DNA of 64,000 bases, from NCBI GenBank assembly GCA_030544235.1, contig CM060463.1, positions 21,570,190 to 21,634,189 of the forward strand. The letters are read 5' to 3'. The translations under genes were made by a program, and so were the position numbers. This document shows, one piece after another, positions 1 through 9,874 of this stretch; position 1 is the stretch's first letter; each line of letters starts with the position of its first letter. Below the pieces are notes generated by a model that saw nothing but the letters and a program-made list of their open reading frames with translations, was not told the origin of the DNA and ran no database searches. The stretch is from Lepturacanthus savala (taxonomy: Eukaryota; Chordata; Actinopteri; Scombriformes; Trichiuridae).

Positions 1-276
1 CTAATCAGAAATACCTTCAATACATTGCGAATGTGGTACATGGCTATTCTAGGGGCAAAAGTCTGGTTTTTGGTGCAATATCTACCTAGATTTATAGAGG
101 CCCATTTCCAGCAACTATCACTCCAGTGTTGTAATTGTACAATGTATTTGCTCATTGCGTTAGAAGGCTCACGTAATGAAATTGATTTTAAAACTCCAGG
201 TGGTAAATAAAAGTGTGACTTTTCATGGCAAATACAAAATTGTCTGAGTGACCCCAAACTTTTAAACAGTAGTGTA
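1..276. mobile_element. Tc1-type MITE, copy A (left end cut by the window)
   Basis: This stretch matches the second copy at 9529-9874 along most of its length: shared blocks include the 'ctaatcagaaatac' start, 'ggtttttggtgcaatatcta', 'gtggtaaataaaagtgtgac' and a terminal block 'gtgaccccaaacttttaaac'. The right terminal inverted repeat is at about 246-276. The left inverted repeat would lie before base 1. The terminal sequence is the one I know from teleost Tc1-like transposons, but no transposase frame is present, so it is a non-autonomous derivative. The 61-codon open frame inside it is not a gene. Confidence 0.75.
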
Positions 277-914
277 GCTTGGAAGGTTAATCATTTTAAT
301 AGCATCCTTTAAGTTAGTGAACAGACTTTCTGGAGCACCTCTACCTCCACACCCCAGTAAACAGTGTCTCTCTAACGGCTGTTTGACGTTCATTAGCATA
401 ACTCTAGTGATTGTCACCTGTATGCATTATTTACACAATAATAGCACCAATTTAGGTTTGTTTGCATTTTGAATATTAGATGGGAGGGGGCTCGTCCGTC
501 ACACACAGGTCGTGTCCACATAACTGATACATGAGGATGTTCATCAAGCGCCTCATGAGAACAGGGACAGAGAAATAGTAGTCAGAGAGATCAGAAGATA
601 AGTAGCAGACATTAACAGTGAAGTGGCTTCCAGACCACATCTGACCACGCCCATCACTGCGTCTGCAGGGACAGACACTAAGATCAAGTTGAAATTGAAA
701 TCTCCTGAGAATTTCAGCTGGAGTGCAGGAAATCCAGCAAACTCTCTATTGTACAGAGGTCATCCAATAAAATTAGGAGTTAATTTTACCTAGTAAAATT
801 AGGGGTTGATGAAAACCACTATAAAGAAACACTAAGGGTGAATCTATTGTCAAACATTGTTAAATATATACAATAATATATTATTTCCATCCTATGCACA
901 CTTCATCTATTGCA
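277..914. other. Intergenic DNA, no gene seen
   Basis: AT-rich sequence between two repeats. I see no exon-like open frame, RNA gene or clear regulatory motif. A short direct duplication of 'taaaattaggagtt'/'taaaattaggggtt' occurs near 767-810. Confidence 0.6.
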
Positions 915-1128
915 TGCCGGTCCATCCTGGAAGAGGGATCCCTCCTCTGTTACTCTTTGTGAGGTTTCTTCCATGTTTTTTTTCTCCCTGTTAAAGGGAG
1001 GGGACTTTTTTCTTGTACGATGTGAGGGTCTAAGGACAGGGGATGTTGTGTTGTACAAACTGTAAAGCCAATTAGGGCGAATCTGTGATTTATGATTTTG
1101 GGCTATACAAATAAAATTGAATTGAACT
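915..1128 (+). repeat. Teleost LINE-tail / SINE-like interspersed repeat
   Basis: The block beginning 'ggtccatcctggaagagg', running through 'gatgtgagggtctaaggaca' and 'tgtaaagccaattaggg', and ending 'ggctatacaaataaaattga' with a short (ttgaa)-type tail is an arrangement I recognise from many teleost loci as the 3' end of a non-LTR retroelement. It has no coding frame. Family assignment is from memory of fish repeats and not from a library search. Confidence 0.55.
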
Positions 1129-2814
1129 GAAATTGTCACACACCATATCCTTTAGATTTTGTTTTTTTTCTCCTCTGACAAATTCTAGACCCTAACCCTA
1201 AACTTACCTTAACTTTTCTCAACTTGTGATTTGACACCAAGAAGACAAAGTTTTACATCTTGCAAATGTGTGTTGTTATATGTTACTTCTGTATTTTGTT
1301 TGGTTATGAGTTAGTGTCTTTATATCTACAAATGCTGCTGGACACAGAGAAGAATCTGGACTGTGGATTATGTTGAGGAGAGCATGTGCTGTTGAGATGA
1401 GCTTGAGTGATGTGTTTGGTGATCCATGGCTTCCTTTCTCTTCTCTTCTCCTCTCATCCCTAAATGATTCCCAGTCAGCTGGGACGTTGATATATAGATG
1501 CACTTATCCAGCTGCAGACCACTGGGAACCAGCAGCCTCTTAAAAATGGAAAAACCGGCAGTAGAGCCAGGGATCGCTCAGCTTTCTTACAGAGATTTTT
1601 TCATTTTTTCCCCCTCATCGCTTGTTACACACACGCACACTTTTCAAAATGTTCTCCGCAGTGTGAACGTTGTAGCTCTGCCTTGATAAGACTTAATTAC
1701 GCTGCTCATCAGTGTGCCGCGGTGACACTAGATAAACAGGCGAAGACAAACGGCACCCGGCGAGAACCATCTCTCTTCTGGAGCCCCCGCCATGCCCTCA
1801 ATATCAGGCGTGATTGGTGAGGCTGGCTGCAGCAGGGAGCATGAGAAACCCCTTCTGGGAAAAAGTCTTTATCTCTATACCGTCTGCTGCTATTTCTCCC
1901 AGGAATTGATGAACAAAGTAATTCTGTTAAGTCCAGAGGTGAAGTGATCATTAGCTTATCTCGGAGCATATGTCACTCCTCTGTATCGGGGTGTCTTTTC
2001 TGCATAATTAATTGTACCATTAATCAACGTGTGTGTCTGTGCATGATTTGGTTCTACAAGTTAGGCTAGACCAAAAATCAGAGCAGGGGTTGTGTTAAAT
2101 GATGCAGGAGGGGGCCGTTAGAGAGACGTTATGCTTCATGGAGCAAAGAGGAGAGTAAACTTCTGCTCCATCTGCAACCAGCTGCTTCGCCTCCGTCCGC
2201 CTCTCACTGCACAGACACATGGGGAATGACCTCACCACAGAGCTCTGTGTGTGTGTTGATACAGCCTCTGTTTCTGGCCTGGAAGCGGCTTGGCCGTCCT
2301 GTTTAAAGCGTGTCCAAAAGACTCCAGTTTTTGTTGAGTAAGAACAGATTTTTTTTAGAACACTCCCTTGGTATCTAAAGAGCATGCTCCAAAATAGGCC
2401 CAAATGCCCTTATTAGTGCTGGAATAAGTGCTCATCTGAGATGTTATCAATGTTCAGTTTATCTTTTTATTATGCACCATTTACACTGAATTATGCATCT
2501 ACAAACTCCATCAATGTGTGGCCAGATTATTACATTTCTAATCAAAACTAATGAGCCGACAGCCTATACTGCAGAGACAAGTAAAACCCTCCTTTAATTA
2601 ACCCCGCAGTACGGAGTTTATTTACTCTCTGGCTGTAATGAGCTGTAATGAAACTCACATGACTTATGGCGGAAGCTTCATTCAGATAAAAAAAAAAAAT
2701 GGCGCCAGATGTTTTTTTGTTTTGTAGTTCAAAAACATCAACCACGCACCCCCCCATATCATACACAACGTCATTATTCAACATGAACGATATAAATAAG
2801 AATGTCAGTTTTTT
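1129..2814. other. Intergenic DNA downstream of inka1
   Basis: No supported gene. Several frames of 75-100 codons occur on the minus strand, but they have no recognisable family, splice sites or codon signal. Poly(A)/poly(T) tracts sit near 2689 and 2811. The transcript end of inka1 is expected at about 2810-2820. Confidence 0.55.
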
Positions 2815-2941
2815 TTAAATTATGAGAATGACTTTATTTCCAGTGGCTAAGTCACAGCATATGAAAAGTGAAGAGAAACATTCATATAAAAATAAAGTGA
2901 CTCTGATGATCTGTACATGGCTTTACATGGGAACAGCTGCG
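2815..2941 (-). other. inka1: inka1 3'UTR with poly(A) signal
   Basis: Directly after the stop codon, the minus strand contains AATAAA at 2838-2833 (tttatt on the plus strand), about 105 nt past the stop. The plus strand shows a T-run near 2811-2818, where cleavage would be expected. This predicts a very short 3'UTR of about 125 nt. A more distal site cannot be excluded. Confidence 0.5.
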
Positions 2942-3949
2942 TCAGACGTAGCCGATGATGTCTTTGCAGATGATTGGCTGCCGGCTGCCGGATTTCATGA
3001 GGGCTGCAAAGTGGTAAAAGTTTGTGTCCAGCTCGTTGATGCCCGACAGGGACTGGTGGAAAAAAGGAACTTTGGGCTGCGACGCCACGACGGGACAGGA
3101 AAGGCGTTTGGAAGCATTTGCCGCTCTGTTGGCGTGAGCCGAGTCTGCGGATCTCATCTTCACCCTGTCCTCTACGCTCTTAGAAAGCCCGGCCAGTCTC
3201 CTCCTCATGTTCCCAAAGAACCCCCTCCCCGGCCTGTCCCTCGGACTCGCCTTCAGCTCGGCGGGCTCGGGACAGTCCGGCAGGTCCATCCAGTTCTGTA
3301 TGAGGTCGGCGAAGCTGTTGTCGCCGAGGACCAGAGGTTGCCGGTTGCGTCCCCTGGTCAGTAAAGAGTTTGTCCAGTCAGAGGGGTCGCTGACCTCGAA
3401 CGACGTCCACCTCTCCAGACAGGCGTCGGACGTGGACTTTGGCCGGACGCGTCCACTGGGCGCCCTGTTGGTGCGGAGGCAAGCTGAGGATGATACCCGC
3501 ACGTTCCTCGTCCTCCTGAGCACGACGCCGTCGTCCTGCCACGATGCCTCAGAGTAGCCGGAGTCAAACTCCAGACTCTTGTGACTGCTGGGGGAGCCTA
3601 GGCCCAGTCTGAGGCTCAAGCCCAGGCGGCTGCTGGAGTCGTCCTCGTCCCCCTCCTCCTCCTCCTCCTCCTCCAGAGGGCTCGCCAGGCAGCAGGCGGA
3701 GTCGTAGGTGCTGGCCGTGCTGGCATCTGACATCCGCAGACGTGCCCGCTGCTCCCGCTGCAGTGCCCGCTGCTGGCAGGCACGCGCCACCGCCGAGTGG
3801 CGCGCCAAGGCCGGGAGCTGGGTGCTGATGGGTGCCAGGGGGCGCCTGGGGGCAGGGCAGGTCCTCCGCAGCTGCTTCAGGTCCTGCAGCGACTTCACCA
3901 TGTACTGCATCTGCTCCTGCAGGCAGTCACCGGAGTCTCGGATACAAAG
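2942..3949 (-). CDS. inka1: inka1 terminal coding exon (INKA/FAM212 family PAK4 inhibitor)
   Basis: This exon encodes residues 7-341 of a predicted 341-residue protein. It begins after a good acceptor (pyrimidine run ending CCCCCAG, AG at 3951-3950) with LCIRDSGDCLQEQM, a predicted N-terminal helix, and ends at TGA 2944-2942. An acidic tract at residues about 99-110 follows. Then come DSGYSEASW (about 135-143) and the Inka box, from RPKSTSDACLERW (about 175) through LVLGDNSFADLIQNWMDLP (about 212-230). The C-terminus is QPIICKDIIGYV. In this family the Inka box binds the PAK4 catalytic domain and blocks substrate access; the proteins shuttle between nucleus and cytoplasm and act in neural-crest and actin regulation. 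Family membership is firm. Choosing INKA1 over INKA2 rests on the N-terminal motif and linkage to gnai2, since human INKA1 and GNAI2 are both on 3p21.31. The exon is much more GC-rich than its flanks. Confidence 0.9.
   Translation of the reverse strand, partial: LCIRDSGDCLQEQMQYMVKSLQDLKQLRRTCPAPRRPLAPISTQLPALARHSAVARACQQRALQREQRARLRMSDASTASTYDSACCLASPLEEEEEEEGDEDDSSSRLGLSLRLGLGSPSSHKSLEFDSGYSEASWQDDGVVLRRTRNVRVSSSACLRTNRAPSGRVRPKSTSDACLERWTSFEVSDPSDWTNSLLTRGRNRQPLVLGDNSFADLIQNWMDLPDCPEPAELKASPRDRPGRGFFGNMRRRLAGLSKSVEDRVKMRSADSAHANRAANASKRLSCPVVASQPKVPFFHQSLSGINELDTNFYHFAALMKSGSRQPIICKDIIGYV
3654..3677 (-). repeat. inka1: Coding GAG triplet run (poly-Glu) in inka1
   Basis: Plus-strand 'cctcctcctcctcctcctcc' encodes the run of seven Glu in the acidic tract of inka1 on the minus strand, followed by Gly-Asp-Glu-Asp-Asp. 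It is a short in-frame trinucleotide microsatellite and may vary in length without shifting the frame. Confidence 0.8.
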
Positions 3950-4627
3950 CTGGGGGAACAAAAAAAAGCATGATGAGTTCCTTAAACGCTAGCAGTAAAT
4001 AGCGTGAGTCACATTCAAATGGCCTTCAAATGAATTCTCAGAGTGGAAATAATGATTCTTATAATAACAAAAGATTGAATAAGGAGCCGCTTCTGGGGCA
4101 GGCAGAGGCCTGCTCCAACCATGCCGTGTTGTCAGGTTTCGTCATATGAAAGAATCCTCGTTCTTATTGTATTTGTGAAATGTGACTGAGGCGCTGCCTA
4201 AAAGGACCCGACAACTCAGCGCATTTCACCACAAAGCAAAATTTACCTGACCGTTAAGTAACTCGACCGCCTTATTGGCCCCCATGACTCAGGAGTGATT
4301 CAAATGAAAACTCAGACAGATGTTATGACAGAGATCTGTGCCCGTTTGGAACTTGGGCAATTTATCTAGAGACCGAGACGACTTTGCAAGGAGCAAAGTA
4401 AAAACAGCTGCACTATATCAAGGGTCTTGAGGATTCTTGGTTTGGCTGCAGGAGTCCTGCCTCTTTAAGGGTGCAGGCTTGCCTGCCTATGAAATTCACC
4501 AGCGACACACTAAGCATATAATACTTCTGTTTCCTCTTGGACTCGCGGTTGCTGATTGGTCGGAATCAGCCAGTGAGCATCGGCGGCCACCTCTCAAACT
4601 CAAACACAGTATAAGAGATCATGTGAC

Positions 4628-4683
<56 letters not shown>

Positions 4684-5495
4684 TGTGTGTGTGTGAGAAA
4701 GTTTGGATGAGGAAGTGAAGCAGAGGAAGAAACACTAGGTCCTAAATTCTTTAAATAATTACCGTCCATTCTGAACTGCCTATATTTATTTGCTACCCAC
4801 AGTTGAGAAGCCTGTAACTAACGGACCTTCAGCTACAAAGTGACGCCGCCGTCCAACAAAAAAAGTGAGAGAGTGATCTGACAGAGGGGTGAGATATGTA
4901 GGCACAAGCAGCACAGGATGCAGGTTCAGTCTCTGGCTACAGAGGTCACATCCAACACAAGGCAACATAACGGCTCACTTCTCTTCCGCCACTGGTGTGG
5001 ATGCGCTGACCCCTGAACCCGCGCGACCTCGCTCCTCTGAGCCAGCACTGTCCTGTTTTTTAAGCATTTTAAGCATCTCACCCCGTCGCAAGACCATCTG
5101 CCCCCGTTCTGTCCTCATCATAACGCTGCTAGATGTTGCGAGAACTTGAGAAAAGTGTCCAAGCCGGACAGTCTCATGCCAACAGAGACAGAAAGCGACT
5201 AAATATTCCATCAGTGTCAGCATCAGGATGCTCTTCAGACTATTAAAACTGCTTCATAAAGCTTCATAACTGTTATTTACTCCAACAAACACTATATATG
5301 CATCTGAGCATCACTGACTGTAACCTCCATATTTTAAAAGATTCAGAATAAACATTCACTTTTCAAGTTTTCAAAATTGTCCAAAATGAGAGAGTACTAC
5401 TAGTAATAATAATAATAATCTCAAATAAAAAAAGGGCCCATATTTTTGATCAAAAATATAAATCAAATTAAGTTTATAAAGAGAAAAACGCTCAC
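3950..5495 (-). other. inka1: inka1 intron 2
   Basis: A 1546-bp intron with donor GTGAGC (5495-5490) and acceptor CCCCCAG (ending 3950). It contains the (TG)n tract at 4626-4697 and no other gene. The open frames here are chance frames or run through the TG repeat. Confidence 0.8.
4626..4697 (+). repeat. (TG)n microsatellite
   Basis: About 72 bp of TG dinucleotides with two GA interruptions (near 4631 and 4681), inside the second intron of inka1. Confidence 0.95.
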
Positions 5496-5527
5496 CATGT
5501 TTCTTCCTCTCATCCAGAGCTCAGTAC
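5496..5527 (-). CDS. inka1: inka1 start-codon exon (32 nt)
   Basis: A tiny exon bounded by acceptor TATTCTTGCAG (AG at 5529-5528) and donor ATG|GTGAGC (GT at 5495-5494). It carries ATG at 5513-5511 and a second in-frame ATG at 5498-5496, its last codon. The 18 coding nucleotides (MRGRNM) join in phase 0 to LCIRDSGDC in the terminal exon. The first ATG has T at -3, a weak context; the second has A at -3, so initiation at either is possible and the products would differ by five residues. The terminal exon has no convincing start of its own, since its first in-frame ATG overlaps the splice acceptor region. This makes the exon necessary for a sensible protein. Confidence 0.75.
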
Positions 5528-5634
5528 CTGCAAGAATAAATATGAAGCACTTTTAAAACCAGCTTTAAATAATTTCCCTGCAGCAGGAATCACAGCAGCG
5601 TATAGAAGTAAAACCAGCAGCAGACGCCACTCAC
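5528..5634 (-). other. inka1: inka1 intron 1 (107 bp)
   Basis: Short intron in the 5'UTR with donor GTGAGT (5634-5629) and acceptor TTGCAG (5533-5528). Its size is typical of compact fish introns. Confidence 0.7.
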
Positions 5635-5760
5635 TCAGCTCGTCCACAGACAGCGATCCGGTCCCATAAAGACCCGGACCGTACCGGCTCGGTCAGAGAT
5701 GTTGCGGTGTCAGCGGGTCCGGGCTCCAGCTGCTCGTTCAGAGGCAGATGTTGCAGAGTG
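5635..5760 (-). other. inka1: inka1 5'UTR exon 1 with uORF
   Basis: A GC- and CpG-rich segment ending at the GTGAGT donor. It contains an upstream ORF, ATG 5667-5665 to TGA 5637-5635 (MGPDRCLWTS), whose stop codon is the last triplet of the exon. The 5' end is a guess from the TATA-like position and not from data. Confidence 0.55.
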
Positions 5761-5779
5761 AAACCTCTCAGCCCTGTTC

Positions 5780-5850
5780 GCCTCTTTTTACAGCCCCGCG
5801 CTCAGCAGCCAGTCACCGCCGTTCGCGTCTGAATGAGCCAATCAGAGCGC
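5780..5850 (-). promoter_or_regulatory. inka1: Probable inka1 core promoter
   Basis: On the minus strand a reversed CCAAT box (GATTGGC, around 5843-5837) stands about 45 bp upstream of a TATA-like TGTAAAAAG (around 5793-5785), in CpG-rich sequence. This would place transcription start near 5760. The layout fits a CCAAT-type vertebrate promoter, but no start site can be proven from sequence alone. Confidence 0.45.
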
Positions 5851-5908
5851 AGGAAGCTCGGACCCACATCTCTGCTTAGGATTCTCTTGGAGTTCAACCC
5901 TGCAGTGC

Positions 5909-6515
5909 TACAGACATGCTATAAAACATGCTACAGACATGCTATAAAACACTGCTACAGACATGCTATAAAACACTGCTACAGACATGCTATAAGACAT
6001 GCTACAGACATGCTATAAAACATACTACAGACATACTATAAAACATGTTACAGGCATGCTATAAAACATACTACAGACATGCTATAAGACATGCTACAGA
6101 CATGCTATAAAACATGCTACAGACATGCTATAAAACATACTACAGACATACTATAAAACATACTACAGACATACTATAAAACATGCTACAGACATGCTAT
6201 AAAACATACTACAGACATGCTATAAGACATGCTACAGACATGCTATAAAACATACTACAGACATACTATAAAACATGTTACAGGCATGCTATAAAACATA
6301 CTACAGACATGCTATAAAACACTGCTACAGACATGCTATAAAACATGCTACAGCCATACTACAAGACATGCTACAGACATGCAGACATGTGATAAAACCT
6401 GCTACAGACATTCAGACATGCTACAGACATGCAGACATACTATAGACATGCCGACATGCATAGACAATAGGCAATAAACACAACAAACATGTAGACATGC
6501 TATAGACATGCAGAC
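5909..6515 (+). repeat. 23/24-bp minisatellite
   Basis: Roughly 20 head-to-tail copies of a unit read as gctacagacatgctataaa plus aca(c)t, each itself built of two related 11/12-bp halves (acatgctacag / acatgctataaa). Copies vary by single changes (c/t in 'aggcatgct', 'actataaaac'). From about 6360 to 6515 the array decays into 11-mers such as 'acatgcagacatgctatag'. It begins about 60-70 bp upstream of the inka1 CCAAT box. Confidence 0.95.
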
Positions 6516-6835
6516 ATGCTGCTTCATTCATTTGTTGAGTGCAAAAGTTTGAGTTTGTCTCACATCTTCACTATGTGTCATTTTATATTTTTAACTCATT
6601 ATTTAACCCTTTAATGCATGGGGTCACTACAGTGTACAGCTGTTGAAAAGTTTTATTTCGGCTTCTACCTTCTGTAAAAAGATAGCATTACAGGTTAAAA
6701 ACATAATTAAACATAAATAAACAAAGGCAACACATTATGTAAAGATTTTCAGAGTTGTGATATTTATATTTATAGGAACACTGATTAAATATCTGTCCAC
6801 TCAATTGTACATCATGCAGGATGAGCTGACAGACA
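6516..6835. other. Intergenic DNA
   Basis: AT-rich sequence between the minisatellite and a long CA repeat. I see no gene or RNA here. Confidence 0.6.
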
Positions 6836-6916
<81 letters not shown>

Positions 6917-6934
6917 ACATATATATATATATTC
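6836..6934 (+). repeat. (CA)n followed by (TA)n microsatellite
   Basis: About 75 bp of uninterrupted CA dinucleotides, then 'atacacacat' and a short (AT) run ending near 6932. Open frames on both strands here are artefacts of the repeat. Confidence 0.95.
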
Positions 6935-9528
6935 TTTTTCAAACCTTGTTTGATGTAAAAACACTTGAAACACTAAAAATCGTGACTAAGCTGATCATAA
7001 TTCATTCATGAGAGGGTTATCTTTGAGCAGATTTTCCACCCCAGTTTTCATTTTGATTTTTGGATGTTCAATTCAGTCTAAGTCGCTTCCATGAAAATTA
7101 GATTTACTTAAAGTCACATTTTAGTCTTTTTGTTTTATGTTAGACAAGATTTAATCAGTGTTAAATTGAATCAATGTTTTATTTATAATTTCCTCAGCTC
7201 CTTGATACTGTAGCAGATTGTGCAGGAGGATTACAGAATGTGTTTAGTCAGCCATGCTGAGGCTGTGTTATTGACTCAGTAAAAATTATAGCTAAAATGC
7301 ATATTTCCTTCATATTTCTTTCTAAGTGTTCTACAATAAATTTAGTCTCGTTATATAAACAATGTAAACGTCACATTTTTACTCTTTTGGTTTTGTTTTC
7401 ATCAAATTTGAGTCAGTTTTTTTTTTGTTATTTTTTTAGTCATAACATAAAATAATGTTGATGAATAGTTATAGATTATTTTGATTTTGATGTTGATTTT
7501 GTACAAAATCTGGAAAAAAAAGTCTGAAATCATCTGGAATCAGTGAATTTTAATCAGTTTTCCATCACAGAACTTATTGTTTTAACTCTCTTATGACACC
7601 CAATTCTAAGTAAACCTTGTAGGAAAAAAACACCATGTATGTTTTAAATCTCTTCAGACTTCATTCTCTGTGTCCTGATTGCTTCAAGATCATATTATTT
7701 TGGTAGAAGGTAAAGCTTCTGCTGCCAGTGACTCATTGTAAATGAGCCTCAGTGTAAATGTGATAATGTGGTGATCTGCCCTCTAATTGGGCATTGAGCC
7801 TCTGGTGTTGACCATCGTTTGGTACTCAACCTTCCATTCACATCATTCAGTCAATAAATGTTTATGCTAATCTGAGGCTCTGGGAGGAATGTGTCTGCTT
7901 TATACCAACTGTGGAGTAATCCAGATCTGATGAGCTGCCGTTTAGGTGCAGATTTGTCTCCACAGCTACAGTGAGATTAGCATAAGGGTACCTGTGACAT
8001 GCCCCAACCTGCTTGGAAAAGGTGACCCAGTAACAACTCTGGAAAGTGAAAAAGAAATGTGTGATAAACTCTGACATTAGTATGAAAAATTAATCATTTA
8101 ATGCTCATATACTTGCAGATTTTCTTCCACACAGAGCCTCAATATTCATATAAGACACTGTGCATACCAGAGTTATGATATAAAAATAGAAATTGAGGCC
8201 AATCTGCAGGTTTCAATTCAAACAGACACACAAAAGACACCATTAAGGATATTAAATATACACACTTGACTGTGCATTAAGTAATTATACAGGGCTGTGC
8301 ACAAAATAGTGATAATTTCCATTTTAAATGCAGGTAACATTTTTTCGAGCATCTCTGCTTCCCCCATGGTTTAATGGATTTAATAATTAGACAATCTGGT
8401 ACTTGAGCACAATCCAGGTCCATTAAGGTCACTGATAAGTTATAATTAGTTATTTCCATCTTTATAATACATGATTACGTTGCTGATGTTTTGTCATTCA
8501 TTTTCATTGTGACATTACTACCTAATGTGGCCTTAGCATTAGGTAGTCCTTGGTTACCATCAGATAGCATCGGTTACCTGTGGTTACAAAGTTGAGGCAC
8601 AAAACCCACTTCTCCATCATTACAGTGTTCTGATGTGTTCAGTCTTACTGAAAAAGATAGATTCAGGACATAGGTATAGGTCACTGTCATGTTTTATAGA
8701 TTCAATGCATAACTAACACATTAAAGACAACATTTCAACAGACCTGTTAACATGGAGCATACCATTTGAAATCCTATCAACATCAGATAATCTTTTGCTG
8801 CTGGGTACACATAAACTGTGATGTTAGACTCTGCCCGTGAGAGGCTGGATCAAAGGAGGAAGGATGGAGACGTCCAGGTGTAGAACTGCAGTGCCCCCTA
8901 CAGGAAGTATTGCAGACAGGTTTTCAAGAAAAAAAACAGGATTCTAACAAATTAAGGAGTAGACATGCAGGATCTACTCACAGAAATCAGTTGAAATTTT
9001 CTTTTGGCAAGTTCTATCAAATTGAAAAAAAGGATAAACACAGGTGTTACTGATGATACTATTTAAGGTTCGGTTCCATTTAATGTATCAAAGTCTTCCC
9101 TGTGAGCCAACAGCAGCACCCCGATTGAGCTGAAACCGAATATCTAGTCTTAAATATTTAGTCTTATATAGTATTAGTAACACCTGTTTTTGTTTTTAAA
9201 TAAATTAAATTGATTTTTAAATTAAATTAGTTGTGTGCTTTTATTGTATGTATTATATAGATTCTGCATGGACCATCTGTTGTTTGGGAATAACAGCCAC
9301 GACTGTGGTGAGAATGACAATATTCACATTCAGTTGATCAAACAATAGATGCTACAGGAGTTTTCAACATGAACTGTATGTGTCTTGGATTATTGCCCCA
9401 GGAATATTTTGACAGGATTTCAAACCCACAACCTCAAAACTGATCATTTTGGAGGTAATAATAAATTAGATTTGTTTGCCTATGTAGATAATAATTGGCA
9501 ATTACAGACATGACATCTGCCTATGGTC
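6935..9528. other. Intergenic DNA between gnai2 and inka1
   Basis: AT-rich, low-complexity sequence with many short T and A runs (for example 7418-7435). No supported gene. No recognisable repeat family apart from simple runs. Confidence 0.55.
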
Positions 9529-9874
9529 ATACACTACCATTCAAAAGTTTAGGGTCACTTATAGTTTCCTTATTTTTGAAAAATAAAGCAGTTTTTCCAA
9601 TGAAGATAACTAATCAGAAATACACTGTATACATTGCCAAATGGTAAATGACTATTCTAGCTGCAAATGTCTGGTTTTTGGTGCAATATCTACAAAGGTG
9701 TATAGAGGTCCATTTCCAGTGTTCTAATTATACAATGTGTTTGCTCATTGTATCACAAGGCTAATGTAATAAAATTTTCTATTTATTTTACAACTCAATG
9801 TGGTAAATAAAAGTGTGACTTTTCATGGAAAACACTAAATTGTCTGTGTGACCCTAAACTTCTGAACGGTCGTA
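9529..9874. mobile_element. Tc1-type MITE, copy B (complete)
   Basis: A 346-bp element with terminal inverted repeats. The left end 'acactaccattcaaaagttt' plus 'agggtcac' is matched by the reverse complement of the right end, which reads TACGACCGTTCAGAAGTTT plus AGGGTCAC. It sits between TA dinucleotides, as expected for Tc1/mariner insertion. The interior is the same as copy A at 1-276 and carries no transposase. It is therefore a non-autonomous element moved in trans by a Tc1-like transposase. Confidence 0.85.

Noticed and set aside
1186..1203. Telomere-like 'accctaaccctaaac'
   Set aside because: Only about two copies, so too short to call an interstitial telomere repeat.
2822..3567. Plus-strand frames of 180 and 116 codons and a minus-strand 69-codon frame
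   Set aside because: They are shadows of the inka1 terminal exon in other frames; high GC lengthens them.
5909..6515. Considered as a CRISPR-like array because of regular repeats
   Set aside because: The units are directly adjacent with no unique spacers, and the host DNA is vertebrate.
6688..7011. 84-codon frames on both strands
   Set aside because: They run through the CA tract at 6836-6911 and show no protein family features.
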